A program made the translations under genes and the position numbers. The notes beneath the pieces were generated by a model. It ran no database searches, was not told where the DNA came from, and saw only the letters and a list, made by a program, of their open reading frames with translations. Below, piece by piece: positions 16,326 to 25,542 of a stretch of 35,231 bases of DNA. This DNA is from Mycobacterium colombiense (GTDB taxonomy: Bacteria; Actinomycetota; Actinomycetes; Mycobacteriales; Mycobacteriaceae): assembly GCF_001672755.1 (NCBI RefSeq), contig NZ_LZKI01000031.1:1-35231 (forward strand). The letters run 5' to 3'. Within the stretch, counting starts at the first letter, position 1; the number at the start of each line of letters is the position of its first letter.

Positions 16326-17804
16326 GTGATTGGCGCTTCTGGGTCGGGCCCCGGATCCATTTCCGGATCCGGCCACCGGCGCCTGCCCACACTCACTGAC
16401 CTGCTCTATCAGCTGGCCAGCCGCTCAGTGACATCCACCACGCTGGTGGGTCGCTCCCTGCACGCCATCCACGCCAGCCAGCCCACGCTGAACGCCTTCC
16501 GGGTGGTGCTCACCGAGTCGGCGCTGGCCGACGCGGCGGAGGCCGACCGGCGCCGCGCGGCAGGTGACACCGCCCCGCTGCTGGGGGTCCCGATCGCGGT
16601 CAAAGACGACGTCGACATTGCCGGGGTGCCCACCGCCTTCGGGACCGAGGGGTCGGTAGCCCCCGCCACGCACGACGCCGAGGTGGTGCGCCGCCTCAAG
16701 GCGGCCGGCGCGGTGATCGTCGGCAAGACGAACACCTGCGAACTCGGCCAATGGCCGTTCACCAGCGGGCCCGGCTTCGGGCATACCCGCAACCCCTGGT
16801 CGCGCCGGCACACCCCCGGCGGATCGTCGGGCGGCAGCGCCGCCGCGGTGGCGGCCGGACTGGTCACCGCCGCCATCGGCTCCGACGGCGCCGGCAGCAT
16901 CCGGATTCCGGCGGCGTGGACGCATTTAGTAGGCATCAAGCCGCAGCGCGGACGCATCTCGACCTGGCCGTTGCCGGAGGCGTTCAACGGCATCACGGTC
17001 AACGGCGTGCTGGCCCGGACCGTGGCCGATGCCGCGCTGGTGCTCGACGCCGCGTCGGGCAACGTCGAGGGCGACCGGCACAAGCCGCCCCCGCTGACCG
17101 CGTCCGACTACGTGGGCAAGGCACCCGGCCCGCTGAACATCGCGCTGTCCACCCGGTTCCCGTACACCGGCTTCCGGCCGAAGCTGCACCCGGAGATCCT
17201 GGCCGCGACGCGGGCCGTCGGCAAGCAACTCGAGCTGCTCGGCCACACCGTGGTGCCCGGCAACCCCGACTACGGCATGCGTCTGTCCTGGGACTTCCTC
17301 GCCCGCTCCACCTCGGGTCTCCGCGATTGGGAGGAGCGGCTGGGCGACGGCGTCGTGCTGGACCCCCGCACCCTGTCCAACCTGCGCATGGGCGCGGTGC
17401 TGGGACAGGCGATCCTGCGCACCGCCCGCCGCCACGAAGTAGAAGATCAGCGACGCGTCGGGTCGATCTTCGACATCGTCGACGTGGTGCTGGCGCCGAC
17501 CACGGCGCAGCCACCGCCGCTGGCGCGCGCCTTCGACCGGTTGAGCGGCTTCGGCACCGACCGCGCCATGATCGCGGCCTGCCCCCTGACCTTCCCGTGG
17601 AACGTGCTGGGCTGGCCGTCGATCAACGTCCCGGCGGGCTTCACGTCCGAAGGCCTGCCGATCGGTGTGCAGCTGATGGGTCCGGAGAACAGCGAGGGCA
17701 TGCTGATCTCGCTGGCCGCCGAGCTGGAGGCCGTATGCGGATGGGCGAGCGAACAGCCCCAGTCGTGGTGGGACCAGACCACCGATGCGCCCGGCGTCAA
17801 TTAG
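16326..17804 (+). CDS. amiA2: Amidase, amidase-signature family (AmiA2-like)
   Basis: A 492-residue hydrolase of carboxamides. The GTG at 16326 is chosen since IGASGSG matches the start of mycobacterial AmiA2; the open frame reaches further upstream into the recO region. The Ser-cisSer-Lys triad is visible: Lys93 (AVKDD), Ser168 in GGSSGGSAAA, and nucleophile Ser191 in GSDGAGSIRIPAA. A -10-like TAGTCT lies 8 nt before the GTG and no ribosome site is clear, so the message may be leaderless. The physiological substrate is unknown. The next gene follows after 28 bp on the same strand. Confidence 0.94.
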   Translation: MIGASGSGPGSISGSGHRRLPTLTDLLYQLASRSVTSTTLVGRSLHAIHASQPTLNAFRVVLTESALADAAEADRRRAAGDTAPLLGVPIAVKDDVDIAGVPTAFGTEGSVAPATHDAEVVRRLKAAGAVIVGKTNTCELGQWPFTSGPGFGHTRNPWSRRHTPGGSSGGSAAAVAAGLVTAAIGSDGAGSIRIPAAWTHLVGIKPQRGRISTWPLPEAFNGITVNGVLARTVADAALVLDAASGNVEGDRHKPPPLTASDYVGKAPGPLNIALSTRFPYTGFRPKLHPEILAATRAVGKQLELLGHTVVPGNPDYGMRLSWDFLARSTSGLRDWEERLGDGVVLDPRTLSNLRMGAVLGQAILRTARRHEVEDQRRVGSIFDIVDVVLAPTTAQPPPLARAFDRLSGFGTDRAMIAACPLTFPWNVLGWPSINVPAGFTSEGLPIGVQLMGPENSEGMLISLAAELEAVCGWASEQPQSWWDQTTDAPGVN

Positions 17805-17832
17805 CCGCTGACAACCCGGGTACCCGTCCGTA

Positions 17833-19290
17833 ATGGACCAATCGACCGCTCCCCTGCTCGATGCGCTGGCCGACTATCGGAACCAGAACCGGTACGGATT
17901 CACCCCGCCGGGCCATCGGCAAGGCCGAGGCGTCGACGACCGGGTCCTGGCGGTGCTGGGCCGCGAGCCCTTCCTGGACGACGTGCTGGCCAGCGGCGGC
18001 CTGGATGACCGCAGGACCAGCAACGGATACCTCAAGCGCGCCGAAGATCTGATGGCCGACGCCGTGGGCGCCGGGACCGCCTGGTTCTCCACCTGCGGCA
18101 GCTCACTGTCGGTCAGGGCGGCGATGATGGCCGTCGCCGGCGGCGACGGCAGCCTCCTGGTCGGCCGCGACAGCCACAAGTCGATCGTGGCGGGGCTGAT
18201 CTTCTCCGGTGTGCAGCCGCGCTGGATCACGCCCCGATGGGACGCCGAGCACCACTTTTCTCATCCGCCCTCGCCGCAGCAGGTCGAGGAAGCCTGGAAC
18301 AAGCACCCTGACGCCTCGGGTGCGCTTGTCGTCAGTCCCAGCCCGTACGGCACCTGCGCCGACATCGCGGGCATCGCCGAGGTGTGTCATCGGCGGGGAA
18401 AGCCGTTGATCATCGACGAGGCGTGGGGCGCACACCTACCGTTTCATGAGGACCTGCCGACCTGGGCGATGGATGCGGGCGCGGACGTCTGTGTGGTGAG
18501 CGTGCACAAGATGGGCGCGGGTTTCGAGCAGGGCTCGGTGTTCCACGCGCAGGGCGACCTGATCGATCAGGAACGCCTTTCCGGTTGCGCTGATCTGCTG
18601 ATGACGACCAGCCCCAACGTCCTGCTGTATGCGGCCATGGACGGGTGGCGCCGGCAGATGGTGCAGCATGGTCACGAATTATTAAGTGCTGCACTGGATT
18701 TGACGAATCAGGCACGAGAGGAGATCGAACTCATTCCCGACGTCGAGGTGCTCGACGAGGAGCTGCTCGGCGTGCAGGCCTCCCACGACCTGGACAGGAT
18801 GCAGGTGCTGATCGACGTATCGGCCACGGGCACATCGGGTTACCAGGCCTCCGACTGGTTGCGCGCGCACGCGCACCTCGACCTGGGCATGAGCGATCAC
18901 CGTCGCATTCTGGCCACCTTGTCCATGGCCGACGACAAGCAAACCCTGGGACGCCTCACCGATGCGCTGCGGGCATGGCGAACGGCGGCCGACGACTTCG
19001 AGCCGGCGCCGCGCATCGCGCTGCCCTCACCGGCGGACCTGCAATTGGAAACGGTCGAGTTGCCGCGGGACGCGTTCTTCGGCCGAGTCGAAGTGATACC
19101 CACCGAGTGCGCCGGCGGACGGATCGCCGCCGAGCAGATCACGCCCTATCCCCCGGGCATTGCCGCCGTCGTCCCCGGCGAACGGCTCAACGGTGCTGTG
19201 CTGGATTACCTGCGCTCGGGCGTCAACGCCGGCATGAACCTTCCCGACGCGGCCGACCCGTCGTTGCAGACCATCAGGGTGCTGGCCTGA
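17833..19290 (+). CDS. PLP-dependent aminotransferase-fold enzyme of the Orn/Lys/Arg decarboxylase family
   Basis: A 485-residue fold-type I PLP enzyme of the short decarboxylase group (like Bacillus SpeA). FTPPGHRQG at about residue 23, the phosphate-binding WFSTCGSSLSVRAAM at about 84, DSHKS at 113, the pyridine-ring Asp195 in IIDEAWGAH and the Schiff-base Lys226 in VSVHKMG are all present. The C-terminal decarboxylase domain has GRVEVIPTECAGGRIAAEQITPYPPGIAAVVPGE. Family members decarboxylate basic amino acids to polyamines or cadaverine, but specificity is not predictable here. In M. tuberculosis amiA2 is followed directly by era, so this is an accessory gene in this genome. It is 28 bp behind amiA2 and probably co-transcribed. 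A perfect palindrome lies 63 bp downstream. Confidence 0.9.
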   Translation: MDQSTAPLLDALADYRNQNRYGFTPPGHRQGRGVDDRVLAVLGREPFLDDVLASGGLDDRRTSNGYLKRAEDLMADAVGAGTAWFSTCGSSLSVRAAMMAVAGGDGSLLVGRDSHKSIVAGLIFSGVQPRWITPRWDAEHHFSHPPSPQQVEEAWNKHPDASGALVVSPSPYGTCADIAGIAEVCHRRGKPLIIDEAWGAHLPFHEDLPTWAMDAGADVCVVSVHKMGAGFEQGSVFHAQGDLIDQERLSGCADLLMTTSPNVLLYAAMDGWRRQMVQHGHELLSAALDLTNQAREEIELIPDVEVLDEELLGVQASHDLDRMQVLIDVSATGTSGYQASDWLRAHAHLDLGMSDHRRILATLSMADDKQTLGRLTDALRAWRTAADDFEPAPRIALPSPADLQLETVELPRDAFFGRVEVIPTECAGGRIAAEQITPYPPGIAAVVPGERLNGAVLDYLRSGVNAGMNLPDAADPSLQTIRVLA

Positions 19291-19353
19291 CGGGGCGATC
19301 CTGCGCAATTCACATGAGCCACTTGCGTACCCTCTGCCTGGCATGTGGTCTTT

Positions 19354-19389
19354 CCCAAATGCGCTAGCACCGGCGCTAGCGCATTTGGG
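19354..19389. terminator. Perfect 15-bp inverted repeat, probable bidirectional terminator
   Basis: CCCAAATGCGCTAGC (19354-19368) and its exact complement (19375-19389) flank a 6-nt ACCGGC loop. It sits between the convergent ends of the PLP-enzyme gene (19290) and era (19523). There is no clear T run on either side, but mycobacterial terminators often lack one. An operator or repeat element is an alternative. Confidence 0.6.
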
Positions 19390-19443
19390 ACCCACCTATT
19401 GGTCGGGCGTGCGGCGGTGGGCCGCGGGTCGGCGTGCGGGGGT

Positions 19444-19486
19444 GGGCGTGCGTCGGCGGGCCCGCCGGCGGGCGTGCGTCGGCGGG
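19444..19486. repeat. GC-extreme direct repeat downstream of era
   Basis: GGGCGTGCGTCGGCGGG occurs twice (19444-19460 and 19470-19486), separated by a C/G-only spacer that forms the palindrome CGGCGGGCCCGCCG. The preceding 40 bases carry several runs of three or more G on the plus strand. The tract is non-coding between convergent genes and is probably replication slippage or a structured 3' region. Confidence 0.7.
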
Positions 19487-19522
19487 TGTGCGCGGGTCAG
19501 CCGCGCAGAACGGCTGTGGCCG

Positions 19523-20422
19523 CTAAAAGCCCAGTCGGCCAAGCTGTTTGGGGTCGCTCTGCCAGTTCTTGGCGACCTTGACGCGCAGGTCGAGATAAAT
19601 CTTGGTGCCCAGCAGCTTCTCGATCTGGGCGCGCGCGGCGGTGCCGACCTCCCGCAGCCGGGCACCGCCCTTGCCGATGATGATCCCCTTCTGGCTGTCG
19701 CGTTCGACGTAGAGCAGGGCGTGCACGTCGATCAGGTCGTCGCGACCCTCCCGCGGATTGACTTCGTCGATGACCACCGCCAGCGAGTGCGGCAGCTCGT
19801 CGCGAACACCCTCCAGCGCGGCCTCCCGGATCAGCTCGGCCATCAGGACCTCTTCGGGGTCGTCGGTCAGCTCACCGTCGGGGTAGTACGCCGGGCCGGG
19901 CGGCAGCGCGGCGGCCAGCACGTCGATCAAGATGTCGACCTGCGCGCCGGTCACGGCCGACACCGGCACGATTTCCGCCGAATCCCCGACCAACTCGCTG
20001 ACCGCCACCAATTGCGCGGCCACCCGGTCCTTGGGCGTCTTGTCGATCTTGGTGACGATGGCCACCAGGGTCGTCTTCGGCGCGGTCGCGCGGATCTGTT
20101 CGACGATCCACCGGTCGCCCGGACCGATCGCCTCGTCCGCCGGGATGCACAGCCCGATCACGTCGACTTCGGAATAGGTATCGCGCACAAGGTCATTGAG
20201 CCGCTTGCCGAGCAGGGTGCGCGGCCGGTGCAGACCTGGCGTGTCGACCAAGATGATCTGGAAGTCGTCCCGGTGCACGATGCCGCGGATGGTGTGCCGG
20301 GTGGTCTGGGGCCGCATCGAGGTGATCGCGACCTTGGTCCCGACGAGCGCGTTCGTCAGTGTCGATTTCCCGGTGTTCGGGCGACCGACGAAACATACGA
20401 AACCGGAACGAAATTCAGTCAT
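19523..20422 (-). CDS. era: GTPase Era, 16S rRNA-binding ribosome assembly factor
   Basis: A 299-residue protein from the ATG at 20420-20422 ([10 protein letters not shown]), the conserved mycobacterial start; the open frame upstream belongs to the preceding gene in another frame. GTPase motifs are G1 GRPNTGKS (13-20), G3 DTPGLH and G4 TKID. The C-terminal KH domain has [14 protein letters not shown] and ends [10 protein letters not shown]. Era binds the 3' end of 16S rRNA during 30S maturation. It overlaps the CBS-domain gene by 8 bp and is the last gene of the phoH1-ybeY operon, which itself serves ribosome maturation through YbeY. Confidence 0.97.
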   Translation of the reverse strand: MTEFRSGFVCFVGRPNTGKSTLTNALVGTKVAITSMRPQTTRHTIRGIVHRDDFQIILVDTPGLHRPRTLLGKRLNDLVRDTYSEVDVIGLCIPADEAIGPGDRWIVEQIRATAPKTTLVAIVTKIDKTPKDRVAAQLVAVSELVGDSAEIVPVSAVTGAQVDILIDVLAAALPPGPAYYPDGELTDDPEEVLMAELIREAALEGVRDELPHSLAVVIDEVNPREGRDDLIDVHALLYVERDSQKGIIIGKGGARLREVGTAARAQIEKLLGTKIYLDLRVKVAKNWQSDPKQLGRLGF

Positions 20423-21725
20423 GCTGTTCTGATTCCTCGCCATCGGACCAACCGTCGGATTGGATCGGGCTGAGCAGGACGGTGTTGATCCGTACCCTGC
20501 CCCGGTGATCGGTGCCGCCTTCGGCCTGCAGCCGCAGACCGTGTGACACCACCTCGGCGCCCGGCAGCGGAACCCGGCCCAATTCCAGGGCGAGCAAGCC
20601 GCCGACGGTGTCGACGTCGAGATCGTCGTCGAATTCCACGTCATACAGCTCGCCCAGGTCCTCGATCGGCAGCCGTGCCGACACCCGGAAGTGCTTGTCG
20701 CCCAGATCTTCTATCGGCGCCGTCTCCGCCTGGTCGTACTCGTCCGCGATCTCACCGACGATCTCTTCTAGCACGTCTTCGATGCTGACCAGGCCGGCGA
20801 TCGCGCCGTACTCGTCGACGAGCAGCGCCATGTGGTTGCGGTCGCGCTGCATTTCCCGCAGCAGCGAGTCCAGAGGTTTGGAATCGGGCACGAAGACCGC
20901 GGGGCGCATCACCTTTGACACCGGCGGGGTCCGGCCCCCGTCACCGGATAAAAACGTCTGCTGGACAAGGTCTTTCAGGTACACGACGCCGACGATGTCG
21001 TCGACGTTCTCGCCGATCACCGGGATGCGGGAATGCCCGCTGCGCACCGCCAGGTTGATGGCCTGGCTGGCGAACTTGTCGCTTTCGATCCAGATCATCT
21101 CGGTGCGCGGCACCATCACCTCGCGGGCCGGGGTGTCACCGAGCTCGAAGACCGACTGGATCATCCGGCGCTCTTCCGCGGCGACCACGCCGCGCTGCTG
21201 GGCCAGGTCGACGACCTCACGCAGCTCGATCTCGGAGGCGAACGGCCCGTTCCGCAGGCCGCGCCCGGGGGTGACCGCGTTACCCAGCACCACCAGCAAC
21301 CGGCTGATCGGCATCAACAGCCACGAGATCGCCTGCAGCGGAAGCACCGTCGTCAACGCGATGGAGTAGGCGTTCTGCCGGCCGAGGGTGCGCGGCCCCA
21401 CCCCCATCACGACGAAGCTGGTCACCACCATGATGGTCGCGGCGCCGAACAATCCCCAGCGCAGCCCGAAGTTGTCGTAGAGGAAAACCACGAGCAGCAC
21501 GGTCGCGGTGATCTCGCAGGTGATCCGTAGCAGCACCACCAGGTTGATGTAGCGGGGCCGCTCCGACATCACCTTGGACAACGCCACCGCGCCGGGGCGC
21601 TCGTCGCGCACCAACTCCTGAACCCGGGCCAGCGACACCGTGCTGATGGCCGCATCGATCGCCGCGAACAGTCCGCCCAGCGCGATCAGCGCGACTGCGC
21701 CGAGCAGCTCAGACCAGCCCGTCAA
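20415..21725 (-). CDS. CNNM/CorC-like membrane protein with CBS pair (Rv2366c homologue)
   Basis: A 436-residue protein. The N-terminal DUF21/CNNM transmembrane domain has about three to four helices in residues 5-150 ([60 protein letters not shown] read in pieces). Two CBS domains cover about 195-320 ([10 protein letters not shown]..., SRIPVIGE..., [43 protein letters not shown]). The C-terminal CorC_HlyC domain is at ~340-425. Such proteins are linked to magnesium or other divalent cation export and homeostasis; the old hemolysin label is not functional evidence. It overlaps era by 8 bp and starts 12 bp after the unknown exported gene, within one operon. Confidence 0.93.
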   Translation of the reverse strand: MTGWSELLGAVALIALGGLFAAIDAAISTVSLARVQELVRDERPGAVALSKVMSERPRYINLVVLLRITCEITATVLLVVFLYDNFGLRWGLFGAATIMVVTSFVVMGVGPRTLGRQNAYSIALTTVLPLQAISWLLMPISRLLVVLGNAVTPGRGLRNGPFASEIELREVVDLAQQRGVVAAEERRMIQSVFELGDTPAREVMVPRTEMIWIESDKFASQAINLAVRSGHSRIPVIGENVDDIVGVVYLKDLVQQTFLSGDGGRTPPVSKVMRPAVFVPDSKPLDSLLREMQRDRNHMALLVDEYGAIAGLVSIEDVLEEIVGEIADEYDQAETAPIEDLGDKHFRVSARLPIEDLGELYDVEFDDDLDVDTVGGLLALELGRVPLPGAEVVSHGLRLQAEGGTDHRGRVRINTVLLSPIQSDGWSDGEESEQHD

Positions 21726-21737
21726 CTGTCGACATAC

Positions 21738-23006
21738 CTAGGTGTCAGCGTCCTGCTCCTCGGTCCGGCTCCGGCGAGCGAGCAGCCAGGCGACCAGGCA
21801 CACCACGACGGCGAATCCACCGTAGCGCAGCGCCAGTGTCCAGCCGGATTGGTTGGGTTGACCGGGCTCCTGGTGGTGGACGGCGAGCAGCACCAGGAAG
21901 CTGCCGTCGTCGGTCGGGCCGACGCCCGGCGTCGGCTGGGTCTTGATCACCCGGATCTGGGCGGGGGCGCTGGTGGAGTTGTCGATCTGCCCCCAGGCCA
22001 AGGTGGAGTCGTCGAGCAGGAAGGTGTCCTGGCCGCCCGCGGGTTGACTGCCGTCGTGACCCACCACCGACACGTGGCCCACTTCGACGGTCTCGCCCTT
22101 GGCGGGGACGAACACGGTGACGTTCTCGTACAGCTTCGGGGGGCCGGGCGGCTTGTAATCGGGCGGCGGCGGGCCGTTGTATCCGTTCAGCGGTATCGAA
22201 CCCCCGCCGTAGAAGCTGCCGGCCGCCACATAGCTGTCGCCGACCGCGGTGAACGGCACGACGCCGACGGTCGTCGCGTCGAGCACCATCCGCGCTCCGC
22301 GCGGCAGGTACGCCTGCTGGTAGGCGCCGTTGTAGAAGTAGCGGAACGTGATCGGCTGATTGAGCGGGTTGTAGATGGTCGGGCGGCGGTAGGCGTCGTC
22401 GTAGTCGAGGTAGTCCCAGTGGCGCGGGCGGACGAACTTCTGGTCGTCAACCTTGAGGATGTCGACGTTCTCCCGGTGCGAGCTGACGACGTTCTGCACC
22501 TGTCGGTCGAAATCGATCTGGGTGGGCGGCTTCGGCGGGTTGGCGGGGTCGACGCGCGTCACCGGCGCGGCCTTGGCCGCCGCGATCGCCAGCGACGGCG
22601 CATCCAGCCCGCGCGGCGGTGCCACCACCGGGGCGTTGCGCGGCGCGTCGGGGCCCGGCGGAGGGATCTCCAGCACCGGAACGTTCTGACCCGAGTTGGG
22701 CGGCGGCAGGACGAGCGGGTTCTGCGCCGGCGGCGGCATCGGCGGCGGCTCGTACACCGGAATGGGAACTTCCGGGGCCCGCGTGGGCGCGTTGCTGGGC
22801 GGCCCCTGCACCCCGCGGCGATCCTCGCTGCACACGTTCGCCGTGTGATAGGCGTTCACGTAGAACATGCAGTGCTGGCAGGAGACGGGGTTGGATCCCG
22901 CGCCGGCACACGGGGCCGCCTGCGACACCGGGGCGGTGGTGGTGACCAACACCGACAACGGCGCGAACGCGATGGCGGCTGCCGCCAGGATCTTGAGGGC
23001 CCTCAA
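21738..23006 (-). CDS. Unknown exported, Cys/Pro-rich protein with C-terminal transmembrane anchor
   Basis: A 422-residue protein read from the TTG at 23004-23006, whose last two bases are the first two of the ybeY stop (TTGA overlap). The frame is open further upstream but there it is antistructured Gly/Arg/Pro text inside ybeY. The start leads straight into a signal peptide ([20 protein letters not shown]...SQA, cleavage near residue 30). Four cysteines follow (33, 43, 46, 59; SCQHC), then a Pro-rich linker at ~65-125. A folded ~230-residue region with many Tyr/Trp/Gly motifs follows ([51 protein letters not shown]). The end is a transmembrane helix at ~392-408 with a basic stop. I do not recognise a family. 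M. tuberculosis has ybeY directly followed by Rv2366c, so this is an insertion. It is probably membrane-anchored and facing outward. Confidence 0.85.
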   Translation of the reverse strand: MRALKILAAAAIAFAPLSVLVTTTAPVSQAAPCAGAGSNPVSCQHCMFYVNAYHTANVCSEDRRGVQGPPSNAPTRAPEVPIPVYEPPPMPPPAQNPLVLPPPNSGQNVPVLEIPPPGPDAPRNAPVVAPPRGLDAPSLAIAAAKAAPVTRVDPANPPKPPTQIDFDRQVQNVVSSHRENVDILKVDDQKFVRPRHWDYLDYDDAYRRPTIYNPLNQPITFRYFYNGAYQQAYLPRGARMVLDATTVGVVPFTAVGDSYVAAGSFYGGGSIPLNGYNGPPPPDYKPPGPPKLYENVTVFVPAKGETVEVGHVSVVGHDGSQPAGGQDTFLLDDSTLAWGQIDNSTSAPAQIRVIKTQPTPGVGPTDDGSFLVLLAVHHQEPGQPNQSGWTLALRYGGFAVVVCLVAWLLARRSRTEEQDADT

Positions 23007-23536
23007 TTGTCGAAATACCTTGACTTGTCGAGCAATCGGCGGTCCCGCTCCTCCTGGCGGTCCTGGCGGTAGGCCTCGACCTGATCCGCGACCCACTCTT
23101 CGAGCAGCCGATCCTGGAGGGCGAACATCTCCTTTTCCTCGTCCGGCTCGCCGTGGTCGTAGCCGATCAGGTGCAGCACCCCGTGGATGGTCAGCAGCGC
23201 CAGCTCGTGCCCCAGGCTGTGCCCCGCCGAGGCGGCCTGGCCGGCCGCGAATTCCGGGCACAGCACGATGTCGCCCAGCATCGAGGGGCCCGGTTCGGGG
23301 GCGTCCGGACGCCCACCCGGCTCGAGCTCGTCCATCGGAAAGCTCATCACGTCGGTCGGGCCGGGCAGGTCCATCCAGCGCATGTGCAGGTCCGCCATCG
23401 CGGCGGTGTCCAGCAGCACCATCGACAGCTCGGCCGCCGGGTTGACGTCCATCTTGGCGATGACGAACCGCGCGACGCTGATCAGCTCGGCTTCGGAGAC
23501 GTCGATACCCGATTCGTTGGATACCTCAATGCTCAT
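23003..23536 (-). CDS. ybeY: Endoribonuclease YbeY, rRNA maturation factor
   Basis: A 177-residue metalloprotein involved in 16S rRNA 3'-end maturation and ribosome quality control. The zinc site motif [11 protein letters not shown] (His-x3-His-x5-His) is intact, and [10 protein letters not shown] and [10 protein letters not shown] are family segments. I prefer the ATG at 23534-23536 ([13 protein letters not shown], the conserved start) over the GTG four codons upstream. It follows phoH1 with about 20 bp or less between them, and its stop overlaps the start of the unknown exported gene (TTGA). The last residues DKSRYFDN are conserved among mycobacteria. Confidence 0.96.
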   Translation of the reverse strand: MSIEVSNESGIDVSEAELISVARFVIAKMDVNPAAELSMVLLDTAAMADLHMRWMDLPGPTDVMSFPMDELEPGGRPDAPEPGPSMLGDIVLCPEFAAGQAASAGHSLGHELALLTIHGVLHLIGYDHGEPDEEKEMFALQDRLLEEWVADQVEAYRQDRQEERDRRLLDKSRYFDN

Positions 23537-23555
23537 AAACCCGCTCACCGCACCA

Positions 23556-24614
23556 TCATCGACGACCGCGCGAGCCCGTCGCCCGCCGCGACGCCCGGTT
23601 CATCGTCAGACCGGGCTCTTCAAACTTCGCATAGGCGTCGACGATCTCCGAGACCAGCCGGTGGCGGACCACGTCCACGCTGGTCAGCTCAGCGACGTGG
23701 ATGTCGTCCACGCTGTCCAGGATTTCCATCGCCGAGCGCAGGCCCGACTTGGCGCCGCCCGGCAGGTCGACCTGCGTGATGTCGCCGGTGACAACGATCT
23801 TCGACCCGAAGCCGAGTCGGGTGAGGAACATCTTCATCTGCTCGGCGGTGGTGTTCTGCGCCTCGTCGAGGACGATGAACGCGGAATTGAGGGTGCGGCC
23901 GCGCATGTAGGCCAGCGGCGCGACCTCGATGACCCCGGCGTTCATCAGTTTCGGGATCAGCTCGGGATCCATCATGTCGTACAGCGCGTCATACAGCGGC
24001 CGCAGATACGGGTCGATCTTCTCGCTGAGCGTGCCCGGCAAAAAGCCAAGGCGCTCACCGGCTTCCACGGCCGGGCGGGTCAGGATGATGCGGCTGACCT
24101 GTTTGGTCTGCAGGGCGTTGACCGCCTTGGCCATCGCCAGATAGGTCTTGCCGGTGCCGGCCGGGCCGACCCCGAAGACGATGGTGTTGTCGTCGATGGC
24201 GTCGACGTAGCGCTTCTGGTTGAGCGTCTTGGGCCGGATCGTCTTTCCGCGCCGCGACAGGATGTCCAGCGTGAGCACTTCAGCCGGCGACTCGTTGTCG
24301 GTGCCGGCCAGCATGGCGACGCTGTGCCGAACCACCTCCGGGGTCAACGACTGCCCCCCGGCGACGATGGCGACGAGCTCGGAGATCACCCGCCCGGCGA
24401 GCGCGACGTCGGCGGGCTCACCGGCGACGGTGACCGCATTGCCACGCACATGCAGGTCGGCATTCAAACTGCGCTCCAGGGCCCTCAGGTTCTGGTCCGC
24501 CGAACCCAACAGGCCCATGACGACATCGGGCGGAACGTCGATGCTGCTGCGAACCTGAGCAGAGGCCGGGACGGCTCCGGCTGCGTCAGCAGCGCTGGTC
24601 TCGCGGGGCGTCAC
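23556..24614 (-). CDS. phoH1: PhoH-like ATPase
   Basis: A 352-residue protein from a GTG at 24612-24614. A KH-like N-terminal region (~25-100) precedes the P-loop domain with Walker A GPAGTGKT (150-157), [16 protein letters not shown], and Walker [19 protein letters not shown] is the sensor-like segment. PhoH proteins bind RNA and ATP, and the frequent phoH-ybeY-era neighbourhood points to RNA processing or ribosome maturation. It is the first gene of this five-gene operon, 56 bp behind rsmE; the genes between rsmE and phoH1 in M. tuberculosis (Rv2369c-Rv2371) are absent. Confidence 0.95.
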   Translation of the reverse strand: MTPRETSAADAAGAVPASAQVRSSIDVPPDVVMGLLGSADQNLRALERSLNADLHVRGNAVTVAGEPADVALAGRVISELVAIVAGGQSLTPEVVRHSVAMLAGTDNESPAEVLTLDILSRRGKTIRPKTLNQKRYVDAIDDNTIVFGVGPAGTGKTYLAMAKAVNALQTKQVSRIILTRPAVEAGERLGFLPGTLSEKIDPYLRPLYDALYDMMDPELIPKLMNAGVIEVAPLAYMRGRTLNSAFIVLDEAQNTTAEQMKMFLTRLGFGSKIVVTGDITQVDLPGGAKSGLRSAMEILDSVDDIHVAELTSVDVVRHRLVSEIVDAYAKFEEPGLTMNRASRRATGSRGRR

Positions 24615-24670
24615 GTGGCTCTCGATGCCTGCTTTCTCGGCTTGTCGGTGGGTTGCTGGGCCGTCTCAGT

Positions 24671-25519
24671 CTACGCCGAGGGCCCGGGTTGGTCAGTGTT
24701 CAGCAACGTACTCGACGACGGACCGGTGTCGCGAACCTGCAGCGTGAGGCCGTTTGCCGGGATATCGCCGCGCCGGTCCCAGCGCGGGGTCAGCACGCCG
24801 AGCGCGCCCAGGGCCACCGCCGCGGCGGTCGACGTCCGCAGCACCTGGGGACCGAGCCGCACCGCCGCCGCGCCCGCGTCGGACAGCGCCGCCATCTCGT
24901 CGTCGGCGATACCACCTTCGGGGCCGACGACGAGCAGGAGTGATTCAGCTTGTGCCAGCTCGATATCCGCGAGCCGGTCGGTGGCCGACTCGTGCAAGGC
25001 CAGCGCCATCGCGCCGGCGGCCACCTCGTCGCGGATCCGCCGCGTCAGCTCGGCGGTGGACAGCACGCCGTCGACGGGCGGGATGTGCGCCCGGCGGGAT
25101 TGCCGGGCCGCCGAACGGACGACGGCGCGCCACCGGCGCAACCCCTTGTCGACCCGGTTGCCCTGCCAGTTGGCCACGCACCGCGCGGCCTGCCACGCCA
25201 GGAACGCGTCGGCGCCGGCTTCGGTGGCCAGCTCGACGGCCAGCTCCGAACGCTCCGACTTCGGCAGCGCCTGCACGACCGTCACGGCCGGGGCTCCGGG
25301 CGGGACGCTCCAGCATTCGAGCACCCGCGCGCGCAGGCCGTCGCGCCCGGCGTGCTCCACCTCGCAGTGGGCCAAAGCTCCGGCGCCGTCGCCCAGCACG
25401 AGCCTCTCGCCGGGGCGGATGCGTCGCACGGTGGCGGCGTGAAAGCCCTCGTCGCCGCCCAGCACGGCGAGCGAGCCGGGTTGCGGCAGAGCGTCGAGGT
25501 AGAACAGGGTCGCGACCAT
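24671..25519 (-). CDS. rsmE: 16S rRNA (uracil1498-N3)-methyltransferase RsmE
   Basis: A 282-residue SPOUT methyltransferase. A PUA-like N-terminal domain (1-70, [25 protein letters not shown]) is followed by the trefoil-knot SAM site: [22 protein letters not shown] around 80-100, [15 protein letters not shown] around 195, and the final [19 protein letters not shown]. About 25 C-terminal residues after TPRWD are unlike the M. tuberculosis protein as I recall it. It dimerises and modifies U1498 of 16S rRNA. It lies 23 bp behind dnaJ2, in a hrcA-dnaJ2-rsmE unit. Confidence 0.95.
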   Translation of the reverse strand: MVATLFYLDALPQPGSLAVLGGDEGFHAATVRRIRPGERLVLGDGAGALAHCEVEHAGRDGLRARVLECWSVPPGAPAVTVVQALPKSERSELAVELATEAGADAFLAWQAARCVANWQGNRVDKGLRRWRAVVRSAARQSRRAHIPPVDGVLSTAELTRRIRDEVAAGAMALALHESATDRLADIELAQAESLLLVVGPEGGIADDEMAALSDAGAAAVRLGPQVLRTSTAAAVALGALGVLTPRWDRRGDIPANGLTLQVRDTGPSSSTLLNTDQPGPSA

Positions 25520-25542
25520 GTGGGCGCCTTCGGGGCTCCCGA

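Noticed and set aside
15467..16396. Longer recO form starting at 16396
   Set aside because: The added N-terminus is unconserved and overlaps the amiA2 start; MRLYRD at 16264 is the conserved start.
23187..25442. Plus-strand open frame of 751 codons opposite ybeY, phoH1 and rsmE
   Set aside because: A shadow frame in GC-rich DNA; the three minus-strand genes have clear catalytic motifs.
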